In this document: positions 26,554 through 36,914 of the stretch, in pieces | How the letters are laid out: the number at the start of each line of letters is the position of its first letter | How positions within the stretch are numbered: the stretch's first letter is position 1 | Assembly: GCA_023807065.1 (NCBI GenBank) | Contig: JAJJLU010000443.1 | Span: 1 to 44,335 of the forward strand | Source of the DNA: Isotricha intestinalis | Taxonomy: Eukaryota; Ciliophora; Litostomatea; Vestibuliferida; Isotrichidae | Length of the DNA stretch: 44,335 nucleotides | Direction of reading: 5' to 3' | Program-made: the position numbers and the translations under genes | The notes under the pieces: model-generated | Told to the model about the DNA's origin: nothing | Databases searched by the model: none | Seen by the model: the letters and a program-made list of their open reading frames with translations, nothing else

Positions 26554-27844
26554 TTAGTCTTTTATTTTTTATTTATTAATTATTTATTGTTTTATCGCCT
26601 TTATATTTAATTTATAAATAAATGAAATTATTTTTTTTTTATTTTTTGGTTTTTAATGTTTTTTCATTTGTTTTTAAGGACTTTAAAATTAAATTTTTTG
26701 GATTTTTTATCCTTTTATATCTACAATTTTGGATTTTGGGTTTTTTCTTTCCATTTTTTGGATAGATATGAATTATTAAACTTTCACCAATTTTAGTATA
26801 ATCTTCGGTTACGGATTTATTATTAATAAATTTTTAACATATTCGTTTTTTACTTTTTATTTTTTTAATTTAATTTAATTTTAATAATTAATATATAGAG
26901 TTATTAAAAAAATTTTAAAATTTTGAATTTATTTAATTTGATTTTTTTTTGATTATTATAAAAATTTTAATTAATTATTGAAAAAGAAATGTCATAAAAA
27001 TAATTGTTTTATAGTAGTGATGATAGTAAAGTTTTAATAAACCCAGGGTTTTAAGAAAAGTTTTTTTTCATCAATCGTTTTAACAAAATCAAATAAAGAC
27101 ATTTATAAATTATTATTAAAATAAAAGAGGATTGATTTAGAAAATAAAATAAAATTAGAAATTAATAGTAATACATATTCAAAAATAGTTTATAATATCA
27201 TAATCAATTAAGAAAAAAATAAGGGATATTAGGGATATAAAAATAAATAAATCTTTTTTTGAAGATATTTATAATTATAATAATGATATTAAATGTTTAA
27301 ATTGAATTATAATATGTCCTTAAAATATATAATGTTTAATTTTAATTAAAAAGAGATAAATTTAAAGAATGAATTTATTAAATTTAATGCATTTTGTGAA
27401 TATATTTTAAAATTATTTGAAATGAATTCAAAAATTTAAATGAAAATATAGATTATCATACATATGAAGTATTAAAAGAAGCATTTAATAAATTTATTTA
27501 ACCCTCAAAATGTAAAGAATGTATAAAAGAAATAGATGTTTTAATTGATGATAAAATTAGTAAAAATCAATTTTTGAAACCATTAAAGTCGATTAAGATT
27601 ATTTTAAAATGGATATTAAAAATCCTAAAACAATTAATTATTTAAATTTAAGAGAGAATTATATTAAATTTATACTAATAATAAGAAAATAAATAAATTT
27701 AAAAGTTTTAACTTTATTATCTTGTTTAAATATTATTTTAAATACTATATAAGTATAAAAAATTTTATTATAAACATCCTTTTGAAAACAAGAAAAATTT
27801 ATTGTGATTATAAAAAATTAATATCAAGATAAAAATAAATAAAG
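26554..27844. other. 1.29-kb gene-poor gap with two broken coding-like stretches
   Basis: No intact gene. On the minus strand, roughly 26833-26639 is open for 64 codons and reads NKSVTEDYTKIGESLIIHIY then PKNGKKKPKIQNCRYKR, but it has no ATG and a TAA directly upstream. On the plus strand, 27359-27643 is a separate candidate pseudogene, listed on its own. Otherwise the sequence is plain A+T-rich DNA. Confidence 0.4.
27359..27643 (+). pseudogene. Candidate decayed gene fragment
   Basis: Protein-like stretches follow one another in broken frames: NLKNEFIKFNAFCEYILKLF to a TAA at 27437, then a shifted frame NLNENIDYHTYEVLKEAFN up to a TAA at 27499. The same frame continues as PSKCKECIKEIDVLIDDKIS for about 45 codons. 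The TAA at 27499 would be a CAA glutamine after a single C-to-T change, a typical decay mutation. In a code with TAA as Gln this part would be open, but TAA ends nearly every gene here. The parent family is not recognised. Chance cannot be fully excluded at this base composition. Confidence 0.4.
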
Positions 27845-29287
27845 ATGAATAATGACTTAGATGAATTTCTTAAAGATCAAGATGAAAATTTTATTAATGG
27901 ATATTTTGATTATGATATAAATAATATAAATCCAACAGATCCTTTCCAAAATTTTTTTAATCCAATATCAAATACAAAAGATTATGACATTTATTCTAAT
28001 TATCTTATTAATGAAAATATAAATTCTATTTTGACTGATTTACAAAATGAAATTCAATCACTTTTTCTTTCTAATAATTTTGATGAAATTATAAGATTAA
28101 TCGAAAACCATTTTGGTAATTATTTTTTTCAATTAAACTCTGATTTTTTATATCTAATAATGAAAATAAAATTTTTAATGTTATTACAATTAGAACAAAT
28201 TCAAGACGCTATTAAATTTTATGACGAACAATTTTTTCCTTTAATTAAGAGTGTTAAACCTTATAATTGGGTTAATGAAAATAAAGTTTTTGAAAAATTT
28301 ATTCGAAACCCTGAAAAACTTCAAAATAAAAACTTTTTAAAAATTTATTATGAAAAATTTCAATTTCAATTTAATAAATCAATTAATAAATATTTATATA
28401 ATGAAGATAAAGAAGAAAATTTTATTGTAGATGAACCAACAAAAGCAAATAAAATTTTTCATAAAACCAAAAAAAAGAAATTCTTAATAAAAAAAGAAAA
28501 AGAACCAACAATAAATTTATCAATAATGAATGATGAACAAAATAAGGAAAAAATAAGTTTAGATAATCCAAGTATAAATTTAGAATATTTTAATAATCAA
28601 ATGGAAAATCCAACAATAAATCAACCAATAATTAACTTAAATAATATTAATGAAAAAGGAAAAGACAATTCAGAATTAACTTTATATAAGCAATTACCTT
28701 TTTTATCAAGTTTTAAACCACATTATGCAAAAAGAGAGACTATAGATAAAAAAATAATAAGAACATTTCGTCAATATTTAATAGAAGAACATAAAAAAAA
28801 ATTATTAGATTTAAACGTATATTCAACTGATAATTCATTTTATGTTTCTTTAATAAGAGGAAGTATTCTTCCTCCTTCAACTTATTATGATAATAGTACT
28901 AATGAAAATTTATGTTTTAAATCTTTTAATTCACATTTTTTATTATGGTTTTTTAGTAAAGAAGGAATTAAAGAATTATATTCTAAATTTTTAAATTCTC
29001 AAGGGAATAATTTTTTAAAATTAGTAAGTGAGTATTATAAATTAAATCAAAAAGAAAGTGAACAATTAAATTCTTATATAAATAATTTACCTTTTATTTT
29101 TGATTTAACACTTGTAAACAATTTAACTAAAGGAAATAATTATATGCATATGTATAGAAAACAAAAAAATAATAAGATGAAAAAGAAACTTTTATTTAAA
29201 ATTACCAAAGAAAATAAAAAAAAAGAAAGATCTAGAAGTAAAAAAAATGATAATTTAAATAAATCTTCAAGTAGTATTGAAGAGTAA
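27845..29287 (+). CDS. Unknown protein with CTLH-like helical region
   Basis: A 480-residue protein. Residues 66-135 (LQNEIQSLFLSNNFDEIIRL to AIKFYDEQFFPLI) show the helix pattern of a CTLH/CRA module: a pair of helices with a conserved small-unit repeat in which the second half reads FLMLLQLEQIQDAIKF, as in RanBP9/Gid-type proteins and LisH-CTLH scaffolds. Residues 220-275 hold short degenerate repeats with the core NPxIN or PTINL, separated by charged linkers. The C-terminal 170 residues are helical with an aromatic segment (FNSHFLLWFFSKEGIKEL) and end in a Lys/Ser tail resembling a nuclear signal. The full family is not recognised, so the CTLH call is tentative. Confidence 0.65.
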   Translation: MNNDLDEFLKDQDENFINGYFDYDINNINPTDPFQNFFNPISNTKDYDIYSNYLINENINSILTDLQNEIQSLFLSNNFDEIIRLIENHFGNYFFQLNSDFLYLIMKIKFLMLLQLEQIQDAIKFYDEQFFPLIKSVKPYNWVNENKVFEKFIRNPEKLQNKNFLKIYYEKFQFQFNKSINKYLYNEDKEENFIVDEPTKANKIFHKTKKKKFLIKKEKEPTINLSIMNDEQNKEKISLDNPSINLEYFNNQMENPTINQPIINLNNINEKGKDNSELTLYKQLPFLSSFKPHYAKRETIDKKIIRTFRQYLIEEHKKKLLDLNVYSTDNSFYVSLIRGSILPPSTYYDNSTNENLCFKSFNSHFLLWFFSKEGIKELYSKFLNSQGNNFLKLVSEYYKLNQKESEQLNSYINNLPFIFDLTLVNNLTKGNNYMHMYRKQKNNKMKKKLLFKITKENKKKERSRSKKNDNLNKSSSSIEE

Positions 29288-29552
29288 TTTATTTTATTAA
29301 ATTATCTAGTAAACATATCAAAATAAGTTATTTAATATAGAATTATATATATGAAAAAATGAAAATAAAGATTTAATTTGTAAATGAATTCAAAAGTATA
29401 GATGATAAAAAATTAATAAATAAATTGTATTTTAAATATTAATAAAAATTTTATAAATAATAAATTTAAAAAATTTTATTCTTCTTGAATGAATAAATAA
29501 AACCTTATAAATAAAATAAAAATGAAACAAAAAATAAAAAACTTAAACTCAT

Positions 29553-30605
29553 CTAATAATAACTTGTTTTATTATTTAATTTATGAATAATTTGATATTC
29601 CATAGGAACTTTATATTGATACATTAATTTCTTAATTTTATTTTTTTTATTAACAACAGGATGTCTTTTAATATATATATCTCTACTACTTCTTTCAAAA
29701 TATTTATAATTAGGTTTATACATTCCAAGAGGAGGATTAGGATCTTTAATTTTATCAGGATCAGGAATAAATTTAGTATTTTCAATATCTGTACTCATTC
29801 TATTAAATTCAATTAATCCTTTAACATATCTTGGAGAACAAGAAGAAGGTAAATCTAAAGAAGAAATTATATCTTTTGTAATACTTTCTTCAATTAATGG
29901 CTTTCTTGATGTATAATAATCAAATTTCATTACTTTATTTCTTCCATAAAATTTATTTGTTTTTTCAGGGGAAAAATCTAATGATTTTGTTATTTCTGTT
30001 TCATCATTTGAATCTGATAATAATTTAGAAGTAGATTTCATTAATTTTATTGGTTCTACTTCTTTTTTCATTGGCCATAAATCTCTTCCTACTATTGGAT
30101 ATTTTTTATTTGGATCAAATTCATATCTACTTAAATAAATATTTGGTAAATTTTTTCTTATTGCTCTATAATTTGGTTTATATTTCCCCATATCTGGATA
30201 TCTAAAAAATATTCTATCTGTTATTATTTTTTTTCTTTTTTCATCTTTTTCTTTTTTTATTTTTTTATCTTCTTGTTTTGTAATTTTAAATTGGTTTCTA
30301 TATGTTCTTATTTTTTCCTTTTCTTTTTCTTCTTCTATATTAAGTTCTTTTATAAATTTTTTAAATTTATTTAAATTAAATTTTCTTGTTTCAGTATAAG
30401 TATTAAATCTCTTATTTTCATCATCTCCAAAATATTTTGATAAATCATCAGTTTTATGACGTCTATTTGCTACTAAATCTCCATAAAATTTATTAAATGA
30501 TTTATCTTTAAATACTCTATTTAATTCTCCTGAATATCTTGATAATATTTCATGGGAACCTATATTTTCAAATATTTTTACATTTTCTTCATTGTCTTTA
30601 CTCAT
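29553..30605 (-). CDS. Protein with two PxxGxYKPNY repeats, possible axonemal protein
   Basis: A 350-residue basic protein that stops with TAG. It contains two copies of a motif: residues 137-160 (PDMGKYKPNYRAIRKNLPNI) and 291-314 (PPLGMYKPNYKYFERSSRDI). Each is P-x-[ML]-G-x-Y-K-P-N-Y followed by 10-12 residues and an Ile-Tyr-[LI] tail. This short Pro-Gly-Tyr repeat is in the style of SHIPPO/STPGR and related motifs of cilia and subpellicular microtubule proteins, but the exact motif is not one I can name. A Lys/Glu-rich coiled coil (about 83-126) precedes the first copy. The repeat itself is certain, and a microtubule function is inferred. Confidence 0.75.
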   Translation of the reverse strand: MSKDNEENVKIFENIGSHEILSRYSGELNRVFKDKSFNKFYGDLVANRRHKTDDLSKYFGDDENKRFNTYTETRKFNLNKFKKFIKELNIEEEKEKEKIRTYRNQFKITKQEDKKIKKEKDEKRKKIITDRIFFRYPDMGKYKPNYRAIRKNLPNIYLSRYEFDPNKKYPIVGRDLWPMKKEVEPIKLMKSTSKLLSDSNDETEITKSLDFSPEKTNKFYGRNKVMKFDYYTSRKPLIEESITKDIISSLDLPSSCSPRYVKGLIEFNRMSTDIENTKFIPDPDKIKDPNPPLGMYKPNYKYFERSSRDIYIKRHPVVNKKNKIKKLMYQYKVPMEYQIIHKLNNKTSYY

Positions 30606-31282
30606 TTTTTCCAGATTATATTTTTTTGAATAAAAATTAATTCAATCATTTTTTATATGTTAAAATTTAGTAAAATTATAATTTAATAATTTATTTTAAA
30701 TATAGTTTATTTTAATTATATATATTCAATTTTTCATTTCTTTTCTTTTATTTCTCTCTAAAGATGTATATATATTTTATTCTTTATTTAACAATTATTC
30801 TATTTTTTAACATGAAGAATAATAAAGTTCTATCTTATTTTTTTGAGATGTCAATTGTTGAACAATTTTATAAAAAATAAATTTTGAATAATTTAAATAT
30901 CATAAGTAAATCCAAAATAAAGAGTTAATTGATTAAATGAATTATAAAATTCCTTAAAAATGTAATTTAAATCATAACTCAAAATCTAAAAGTTTCGAAA
31001 TTTTTATTTAATTTTTAATAATACTGATAATATTGAAAAATATAAAGAAATAATCATATGGAAAAGTACAATATAATGACTGATAATCATATAAATAATA
31101 AAAGCTTATTTAATTCTGAAGATTCATTGATTAATATAATTAGTATTTTGAACTTTAATTTATAAATAAAATTTTATTGAATATTATAATTAACAAATTT
31201 TTTTAGTTCAATTATTGTTTTATATTACATTTAATTAATTAAAATTAACATATTCAATAATTATAGTTGAATATATAGCAAT
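30606..31282. other. Intergenic spacer without a convincing gene
   Basis: 677 A+T-rich bases between the 3' end of the cyclin gene and the start of the repeat-protein gene. A 35-codon open frame at 31058-31165 (starting MEKYNIMTDN) is too short to call. No RNA or repeat seen. Confidence 0.4.
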
Positions 31283-33160
31283 TTAAAATTGTTCATTATT
31301 AAGTATATGATAAGAATATGATAATAAGTTTTCATTATAAATTTGAAAAGATACAAATTCTTCAAAATTATAATTTTTATTATCTTCACTTTCTATTTGA
31401 TAAGCTGCGGGAAGTTCATATGAAAATAAATTATTTTGAATAAAATTTTTAGTAATTTTTTGAACATATTTAATAGATAAATTATATAATTTATCATCTA
31501 AAACATCTTCTCCAAAACTTGCTTTAACAAAATCTTCAAATATATTTATATAAGTATTATTTCTAACTTTATCATAATTTTTTTTTAAAATTACAAAAAT
31601 TGCACCAACTATTAAATACTGTTTATCATAAGATAAATAATTAAAATCTAAAGAAATTAAATCAATAATTTGTGTGATTTGTATATAATAATGATAAGAA
31701 TTATTATCTTTTTTTTTGAAAAATATAATATTATCTTTATATGCTGAATATAATTTTATATAATTATCTTCAACTGTTTCAATAAAAACATCCCATTGAC
31801 ATATATGCCAATTTAACCATAAATTTAAAGTATTTGGATGATTTTTCCAATTAAATTCAATCATCATTTTCTTTTCTAAAGAAATAATATCAGACAAAAC
31901 AATATTTTTTATTTCTTTATTTTTATCTAATTCATTAATTAAATTTATATATTCATTTATTTTTATTATTTGAACTTCTTCAATTTTAGCAGCAATTTCT
32001 AAAGAAGTTAATGCAATTAAAATAAAATTATCTCTATTTAAAATTCCCTTGTTACTTATTTTGGAACAATATCTATCAATATTATAAGTAGCTAAATGAT
32101 AAGTGTCTCTTTTATATCCTATATTTTCACAAATTGAACAAATTAAACAAAAAATTTGAGCCCTTAATTTTGGATTTATTTCTTTACATTTATAAATATA
32201 ATTTATATTAATTTCATTCTCATATTCTTTTTCTTTTTGAATTAAATTATTTAAAAATGTTATATCAAAAATAGGATTCATTTCATTTTGAAAATTTGAT
32301 ATATTTAAATCATCTTTTTCAAAATATTTATTTATATGTTTTTTATGACAAATATTAGGAGAAGAGTAAAAATAAAAATGTTCAGCACTTCTATTTCTTT
32401 GTCTAAAAACATATGATTTCATTGATAAATGACGATAAAATTTATCTTTGAAAGGATCATTTTCTTCTATTTTATTATATAAATTAAATAATTTTTTATT
32501 ATTTGAACTTGTTGGTGTGTAATATTTATAAGGAATATTTTTTCTTTTTGAAAATTGATTTAAAGTTATAATACTTTCATTTAAATTTGTTGGTGTTTCC
32601 AATAAATTATTATCATCTATCATAATATCTTTTTCAGTGTTTAATGATTCATTTATTAATGTGTTTTCTTTATTATATAATAAATTAGGAGTTTTTATTA
32701 AATTTTCTTTTTTATATTTTAAATTAATGTTTATTAAATCTTCAATGTTTTTATTTTTTTCATTCTGAATATTTTTTTTATTAATGTTTATGATTTCTTT
32801 TAATTCAAATGGAATATTATTTATTCCTTTATTTGCTTTTAAAGCAGGTTTTATTATTATTTTATTCCCAGTTTTTGAAAAACTTTTTTTAAGAGGATTA
32901 TTTATATATTTCAAATGCTCGTATTTATTTTGAATAAAACTTAATTTTGAAAACTCAGATATATTATTTGTTTCTAATAAATTCTCTTTTTTAATTAGGT
33001 TTATTGCCATTAGAAAATTATTTTCTTCTTTTTGAATTTTTTGATTATATAATTCTTTTAATAAAGTAGATTCTGTTTTTTTATATTCTGTTTTTAATCG
33101 TGTTTTATTACTATAACTATCTATATTTTCTTCTTTTTTATTTTTTTTATCATTTATCAT
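31283..33160 (-). CDS. Cyclin (cyclin E-like arrangement)
   Basis: A 625-residue protein. Residues 1-310 are Asn/Lys/Glu-rich and probably disordered. A cyclin N-box covers about 320-440: PKLRAQIFCLICSICENIGY corresponds to the MRAILxDWLxEV helix, RDTYHLATYNIDRYCS to the helix ending in DRYL/FDRY, FILIALTSLEIAAKIEE to the third helix, and LEKKMMIEFNW to the fifth. A second box follows (about 441-600), opening HPNTLNLWLNWHI, like the TPxTxxxWL start of cyclin E and other mitotic/G1 cyclins. It should bind and activate a cyclin-dependent kinase. The Lys and Glu that contact the kinase in the helix-1/helix-3 region look present (R333, E398), but I did not align them rigorously. The subfamily is tentative. 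Confidence 0.82.
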   Translation of the reverse strand: MINDKKNKKEENIDSYSNKTRLKTEYKKTESTLLKELYNQKIQKEENNFLMAINLIKKENLLETNNISEFSKLSFIQNKYEHLKYINNPLKKSFSKTGNKIIIKPALKANKGINNIPFELKEIININKKNIQNEKNKNIEDLININLKYKKENLIKTPNLLYNKENTLINESLNTEKDIMIDDNNLLETPTNLNESIITLNQFSKRKNIPYKYYTPTSSNNKKLFNLYNKIEENDPFKDKFYRHLSMKSYVFRQRNRSAEHFYFYSSPNICHKKHINKYFEKDDLNISNFQNEMNPIFDITFLNNLIQKEKEYENEININYIYKCKEINPKLRAQIFCLICSICENIGYKRDTYHLATYNIDRYCSKISNKGILNRDNFILIALTSLEIAAKIEEVQIIKINEYINLINELDKNKEIKNIVLSDIISLEKKMMIEFNWKNHPNTLNLWLNWHICQWDVFIETVEDNYIKLYSAYKDNIIFFKKKDNNSYHYYIQITQIIDLISLDFNYLSYDKQYLIVGAIFVILKKNYDKVRNNTYINIFEDFVKASFGEDVLDDKLYNLSIKYVQKITKNFIQNNLFSYELPAAYQIESEDNKNYNFEEFVSFQIYNENLLSYSYHILNNEQF

Positions 33161-33642
33161 TCTCCTTTTTACTTTTTGTTAAATTTAAATGGAAATAATT
33201 AAATATTTTTCATTCATTTTAATTAATTTCTGATAAAAATTAAATTTAAAATCCATTTAAAATGTATTAAAATATTATTATTATTAAATTAATAAATTGT
33301 TATTATTCAACAATATCATATCTTCTAAACATTTAAGAGTTTAAAAAGAATATAAATTAAGTCATTAATTAAAAAATTCAATAAAAAAGAAGAAAAATGT
33401 GAAGATTCAATATTATCCTTTTTCTTCTTCATTTCCTTTTTAAATTTATTTTTATTTTTTCTTTTATATGTTCAAATAAATTTCTAATTATAAAAAGAGA
33501 TTGATTATGATAAAGAATTTCTCAAATTTTTTTATCTGATATTATTTATTAATTAACCAAATTATTATTTCAAAAATTAATTAAAAAAATAATTTTTTAG
33601 AATAAATTTATATAATATTTTTTATTTTAATATTATTGTAAT
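33161..33642. other. Intergenic spacer
   Basis: 482 bases between the cyclin gene start and the end of the coiled-coil gene on the same strand. It is A+T-rich, with no gene or RNA seen. Confidence 0.5.
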
Positions 33643-35532
33643 TTAATCATCAGAATGAACTTCACTTTCAGTATTATTATTATCTCCAGTTTCAGAATTA
33701 TAATTATTTTGACTATTATTTACATCAGAATTATTTGAAATTTTACTTTTTTCAGGTTCAGTAGTAGTTTCTTCTTTTCCTAATAATTCTTGCATTTTTT
33801 CTATATTTGAAGGATCATATTGTTTTTCTTCTAAAACTTTTTTCAATGAATTAATTTCATCAAATAAATCAGTACACATTTTTTCTTTTTCTCTTACTTT
33901 TATATTCGTTTGATTTAATAAATTTACAACACTATTTAATTTTGTTTCTAATATTTGTTTACTATTTTTATATTCTTTAATTTGTGATTCAAGATATCTT
34001 ATTTGGTTTTCTTTATCACTATTTAATATATCTTTATATTTTATTTGTTCACTAACTTCATTAATTTTATTTTCTTGTTCTTTCTTTTTATTTTCAATTG
34101 CTTTTTCTGTATTTTTTTTATATTTTTCTATTCTAGAAACGTTCTTTAAAAAATTTTCAAATTTTTCATAATTACCTTCATAAAATTCAGTTAATTTTTC
34201 TTTTTCATCATTATCAAATAATTCAATAGTTTCCATTAAATGTTCAATGTTTTGTTCAGTAATTAATAATTTTTGAGCAGATTTATTTTTTCCACTATCA
34301 TTTCCAAAAGTATTTTCTCTTTTTTTTTCTTCGCTTTTTCTTAACTTTAAATTTTTTTTAAATACTTCATAAGCTCTATTACTTTTTTGATTCTTAATTT
34401 CAAATTTTTCAAATTTAATTTTAATTAAACTTGCTTTTTGTTTAACTCTATTAATTTCTTTTCCAAGAAGAGTAATTTTCTTTTGTAAATTTTCTCTTTC
34501 TTTTTCACATTTTTGATGTTTTTTCCCAATTTCTTGTTGCTTTCTAATTTCTACTTTTAATTGTTCACATTCTTGTTCTTTTTCATATATTTTCATATTT
34601 AAATCATAATTAGTATTTGTTGCTGAATAATTTTCTAATAGATTTTTTAATCTATTATTATCCTTTGTTAATATATTTACTAAAGTTACTGAATTTTTTA
34701 ATTCATTTTCTTTTATTTTTAAATCTCTTTCTGGAGTTAATTGTCTTTCTTTTCTTACTTTATGTTCTTTAAGAACTAAATTTTGACTTTGTTCTATTAA
34801 TTTATCTACTCTGTTTGATAATTGTTCTAAAGAATTTTTTAAATTTGAATTTGTTTGAGATACATTTTTAATATTTGAAATTTTACTATTTAATTCATTT
34901 TTTAATTCTTGAATTTCTTTTAAATGAGTTTCTTTATTTATTTTTAATTGTTGTTTTAATTGTTTTATTTCTAAATCATATTTATTTAATGTTATTTCAG
35001 GTTCTGCATTTTTTTCATTTTCATTTATTATTTCTGGAGATTTAATTATTTGTTTTTCTGATTCAATATTCTCATTATTATTTAATTGTTCATTTTCATT
35101 TAATTTATTTTCTTCTTTTTTTTCTTTTTCATTTTGAATTCCTTCAGAAATTAAATCTCCTTTATTTTTTTCATCATTATTTTCATTTTCTTCTTTATCT
35201 TCATTTTCATTGTCTTCATTATCATTAATTTCATTATTTTCTTCTTCACTTTCATTTTCTATTTCATTTTTATTAATATTACTTTTTATTTTGTTATTTT
35301 TTTCATCTTCATCATTTTTTAAAAGATTTCCAACATCAATATCATTGCTTTTAGAAGGTTGTTCTTCGTTATTCATAAATCCTGTATTTTTTGGAGTGAT
35401 TTTATTTATTAAAGGAAGAGAAATTGGACCATTTGGAAATATTTCTTTATTATTTGCTAAATTTTCATCATATAATAAACTACTTTTCCCATTTAAATTT
35501 ACACTGCCATCATTTTCATCACTTGAAAACAT
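33643..35532 (-). CDS. Long coiled-coil protein
   Basis: A 629-residue, strongly charged protein. The first 165 residues are acidic and Asn/Glu-rich. A nearly continuous coiled coil covers about 170-575, broken by LTPERDLK and by the low-complexity segment around residues 395-412. The C-terminal 50 residues are Asn/Ser-rich. The segment KFEKFEIKNQKSNRAYEVFK loosely resembles the taxilin KFxxFQxxLxKSNxxFxxFK pattern, but the flanks do not, so I leave the family open. Likely roles are scaffold or cytoskeletal anchoring. It starts 153 bases from the divergent DHHC gene. Confidence 0.75.
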   Translation of the reverse strand: MFSSDENDGSVNLNGKSSLLYDENLANNKEIFPNGPISLPLINKITPKNTGFMNNEEQPSKSNDIDVGNLLKNDEDEKNNKIKSNINKNEIENESEEENNEINDNEDNENEDKEENENNDEKNKGDLISEGIQNEKEKKEENKLNENEQLNNNENIESEKQIIKSPEIINENEKNAEPEITLNKYDLEIKQLKQQLKINKETHLKEIQELKNELNSKISNIKNVSQTNSNLKNSLEQLSNRVDKLIEQSQNLVLKEHKVRKERQLTPERDLKIKENELKNSVTLVNILTKDNNRLKNLLENYSATNTNYDLNMKIYEKEQECEQLKVEIRKQQEIGKKHQKCEKERENLQKKITLLGKEINRVKQKASLIKIKFEKFEIKNQKSNRAYEVFKKNLKLRKSEEKKRENTFGNDSGKNKSAQKLLITEQNIEHLMETIELFDNDEKEKLTEFYEGNYEKFENFLKNVSRIEKYKKNTEKAIENKKKEQENKINEVSEQIKYKDILNSDKENQIRYLESQIKEYKNSKQILETKLNSVVNLLNQTNIKVREKEKMCTDLFDEINSLKKVLEEKQYDPSNIEKMQELLGKEETTTEPEKSKISNNSDVNNSQNNYNSETGDNNNTESEVHSDD

Positions 35533-35685
35533 TTTTTCCAGTTTTTTTTTATTTAATTATTTATATAATATTGAATATTAAAATCAAATTTATTTATTAT
35601 TTTATTTAAAGGAGGGATAATAAATATATATATTTAAATTTCTTTTTAAAAAAGTAAAAATAATACATAAAAAACAAAAAAAAAA

Positions 35686-36914
35686 ATGAAAAATAATGAA
35701 TCAAACCCTTCTAATAAAAAGGTAAGAACTCTAAATAACATTTATTAAACAATATCAAAAAAAATTAAAATAAAAAAAATAAAAGTTAATTACATCTTTC
35801 AACAAATGGCAAGGATATAATTATTTTCCTTTAAAAGGAAAAATATTAATGGGTCCCACATCATTTAAGCCAACATTAATGACATCAACATCAATAACAC
35901 TTCCTGTAATTCTTTTTTTATCATTTAATTCAAAATATATGAAAGAAAACTTAAGTATAAGTATTCCAATAATATTATCAATCTTATATATAATAACAAT
36001 GGTATTTTTATTAATTGCATCATTTTCAGATCCAGGAATATTACAAAGATATCCATGTCATAAAAATATTATTGAAGATAGAAAAGAAGTAAAAATTATT
36101 CAAAGTGGTTTTTTTAGAAAATATCGTCATTGTGGAACTTGTGATATTATTAGACCGAGTAGATCTACTCATTGTGGTGATTGTAATAATTGTGTTGAAA
36201 GATTTGATCATCATTGTCCTTGGATTGGAAATTGTGCTGGAAAAAGAAATTATAAATTTTTCTATATTTTCCTAGTTTTTTTAAATATTATGACTGTTTT
36301 CATTGGAGTTTTTTCTATTTATCATATTTCGAAATTTACTCATGATAGTATTAAATATAATCAAGTATATAATATTTTTATTTAATTGGATTTTTTAGAA
36401 TAGTTTAAAGGAAAATAAAGCTGCTAGTGCTTTAAGTCAATGTATTATATCTGTTTTTTTAATTATTTATTGTGGTTTGTCTATGTTATTTACTACAGGA
36501 TTATTAATTTATCATAGTAAATTAGTTTCTAAAAATATGACTACTAAAGAAGAATTAAAAAAATATTTTGATAATCCTTTTGGTGATATTTATACTAGGA
36601 ATTTCCAAAGAAATTGTCAAAATGTTCTTTTTCCAAAATTAGCTAATAAATCTATTTTAGATATTTTAAATTGGGAAACTGGAAATAGTGATGATGTTTC
36701 TACTTCTGATGATAGAAATGAATTAACTGATAATGGTCAAATTAAAAATGATATTTCTAAAGATATTAATAAATGCGATGATAAAATCTCTAATGTTACT
36801 TCTGAAAAATATTCTGATGTTAATGAAGATTTATCTTCTACACAAGATAATAGAGTTATTCCTAAATTCGATTTTGATTTAAATATGGAAAAAAATAAAG
36901 AAAATCCTATATAG
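35686..36914 (+). CDS. DHHC palmitoyltransferase, three exons
   Basis: Spliced model: exon 1 35686-35721 (12 codons), intron 35722-35785, exon 2 35786-36364, intron 36365-36398, exon 3 36399-36914 (stop TAG), 376 residues. Splicing adds a conserved-looking lead (FNKWQGYNYFPLKGKILMGP) and joins the enzyme body to its C-terminus, which would otherwise be cut off. Landmarks: DPG (94-96) after transmembrane helix 2; the Cys-rich domain RHCGTCDIIRPSRSTHCGDC then NCVERFDHHCPWIGNC with the catalytic DHHC at 153-156; and TTxE (TTKE, 253-256) after transmembrane helix 4. Four membrane segments fit the family. The enzyme S-acylates cysteines on membrane-facing proteins, such as the Met-Gly-Cys proteins nearby. 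The subfamily looks ZDHHC9/14-like from the lead and DPG. Confidence 0.92.
35722..35785 (+). other. DHHC gene intron 1 (64 nt)
   Basis: GTAAGA...AAAAG in phase 0. The longest intron here, and the one with a consensus-like GTAAG donor. Confidence 0.85.
36365..36398 (+). other. DHHC gene intron 2 (34 nt)
   Basis: GTATAT...TTTTAG in phase 0. Reading through it ends the protein at a TAA within ten codons of the donor, before the TTxE motif. Confidence 0.88.

Noticed and set aside
27499..27501. TAA read as glutamine (recoded) to open the frame at 27433-27643
   Set aside because: TAA ends most intact genes in the window, so reassignment is not supported. A C-to-T nonsense change is simpler.
31058..31165. 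35-codon open frame in the gap before the cyclin gene
   Set aside because: It is too short to separate from chance at this base composition, and no motif is seen.
33643..35532. Calling the coiled-coil protein a taxilin
   Set aside because: Only one 20-residue stretch resembles the family pattern and the flanking signature parts are missing.
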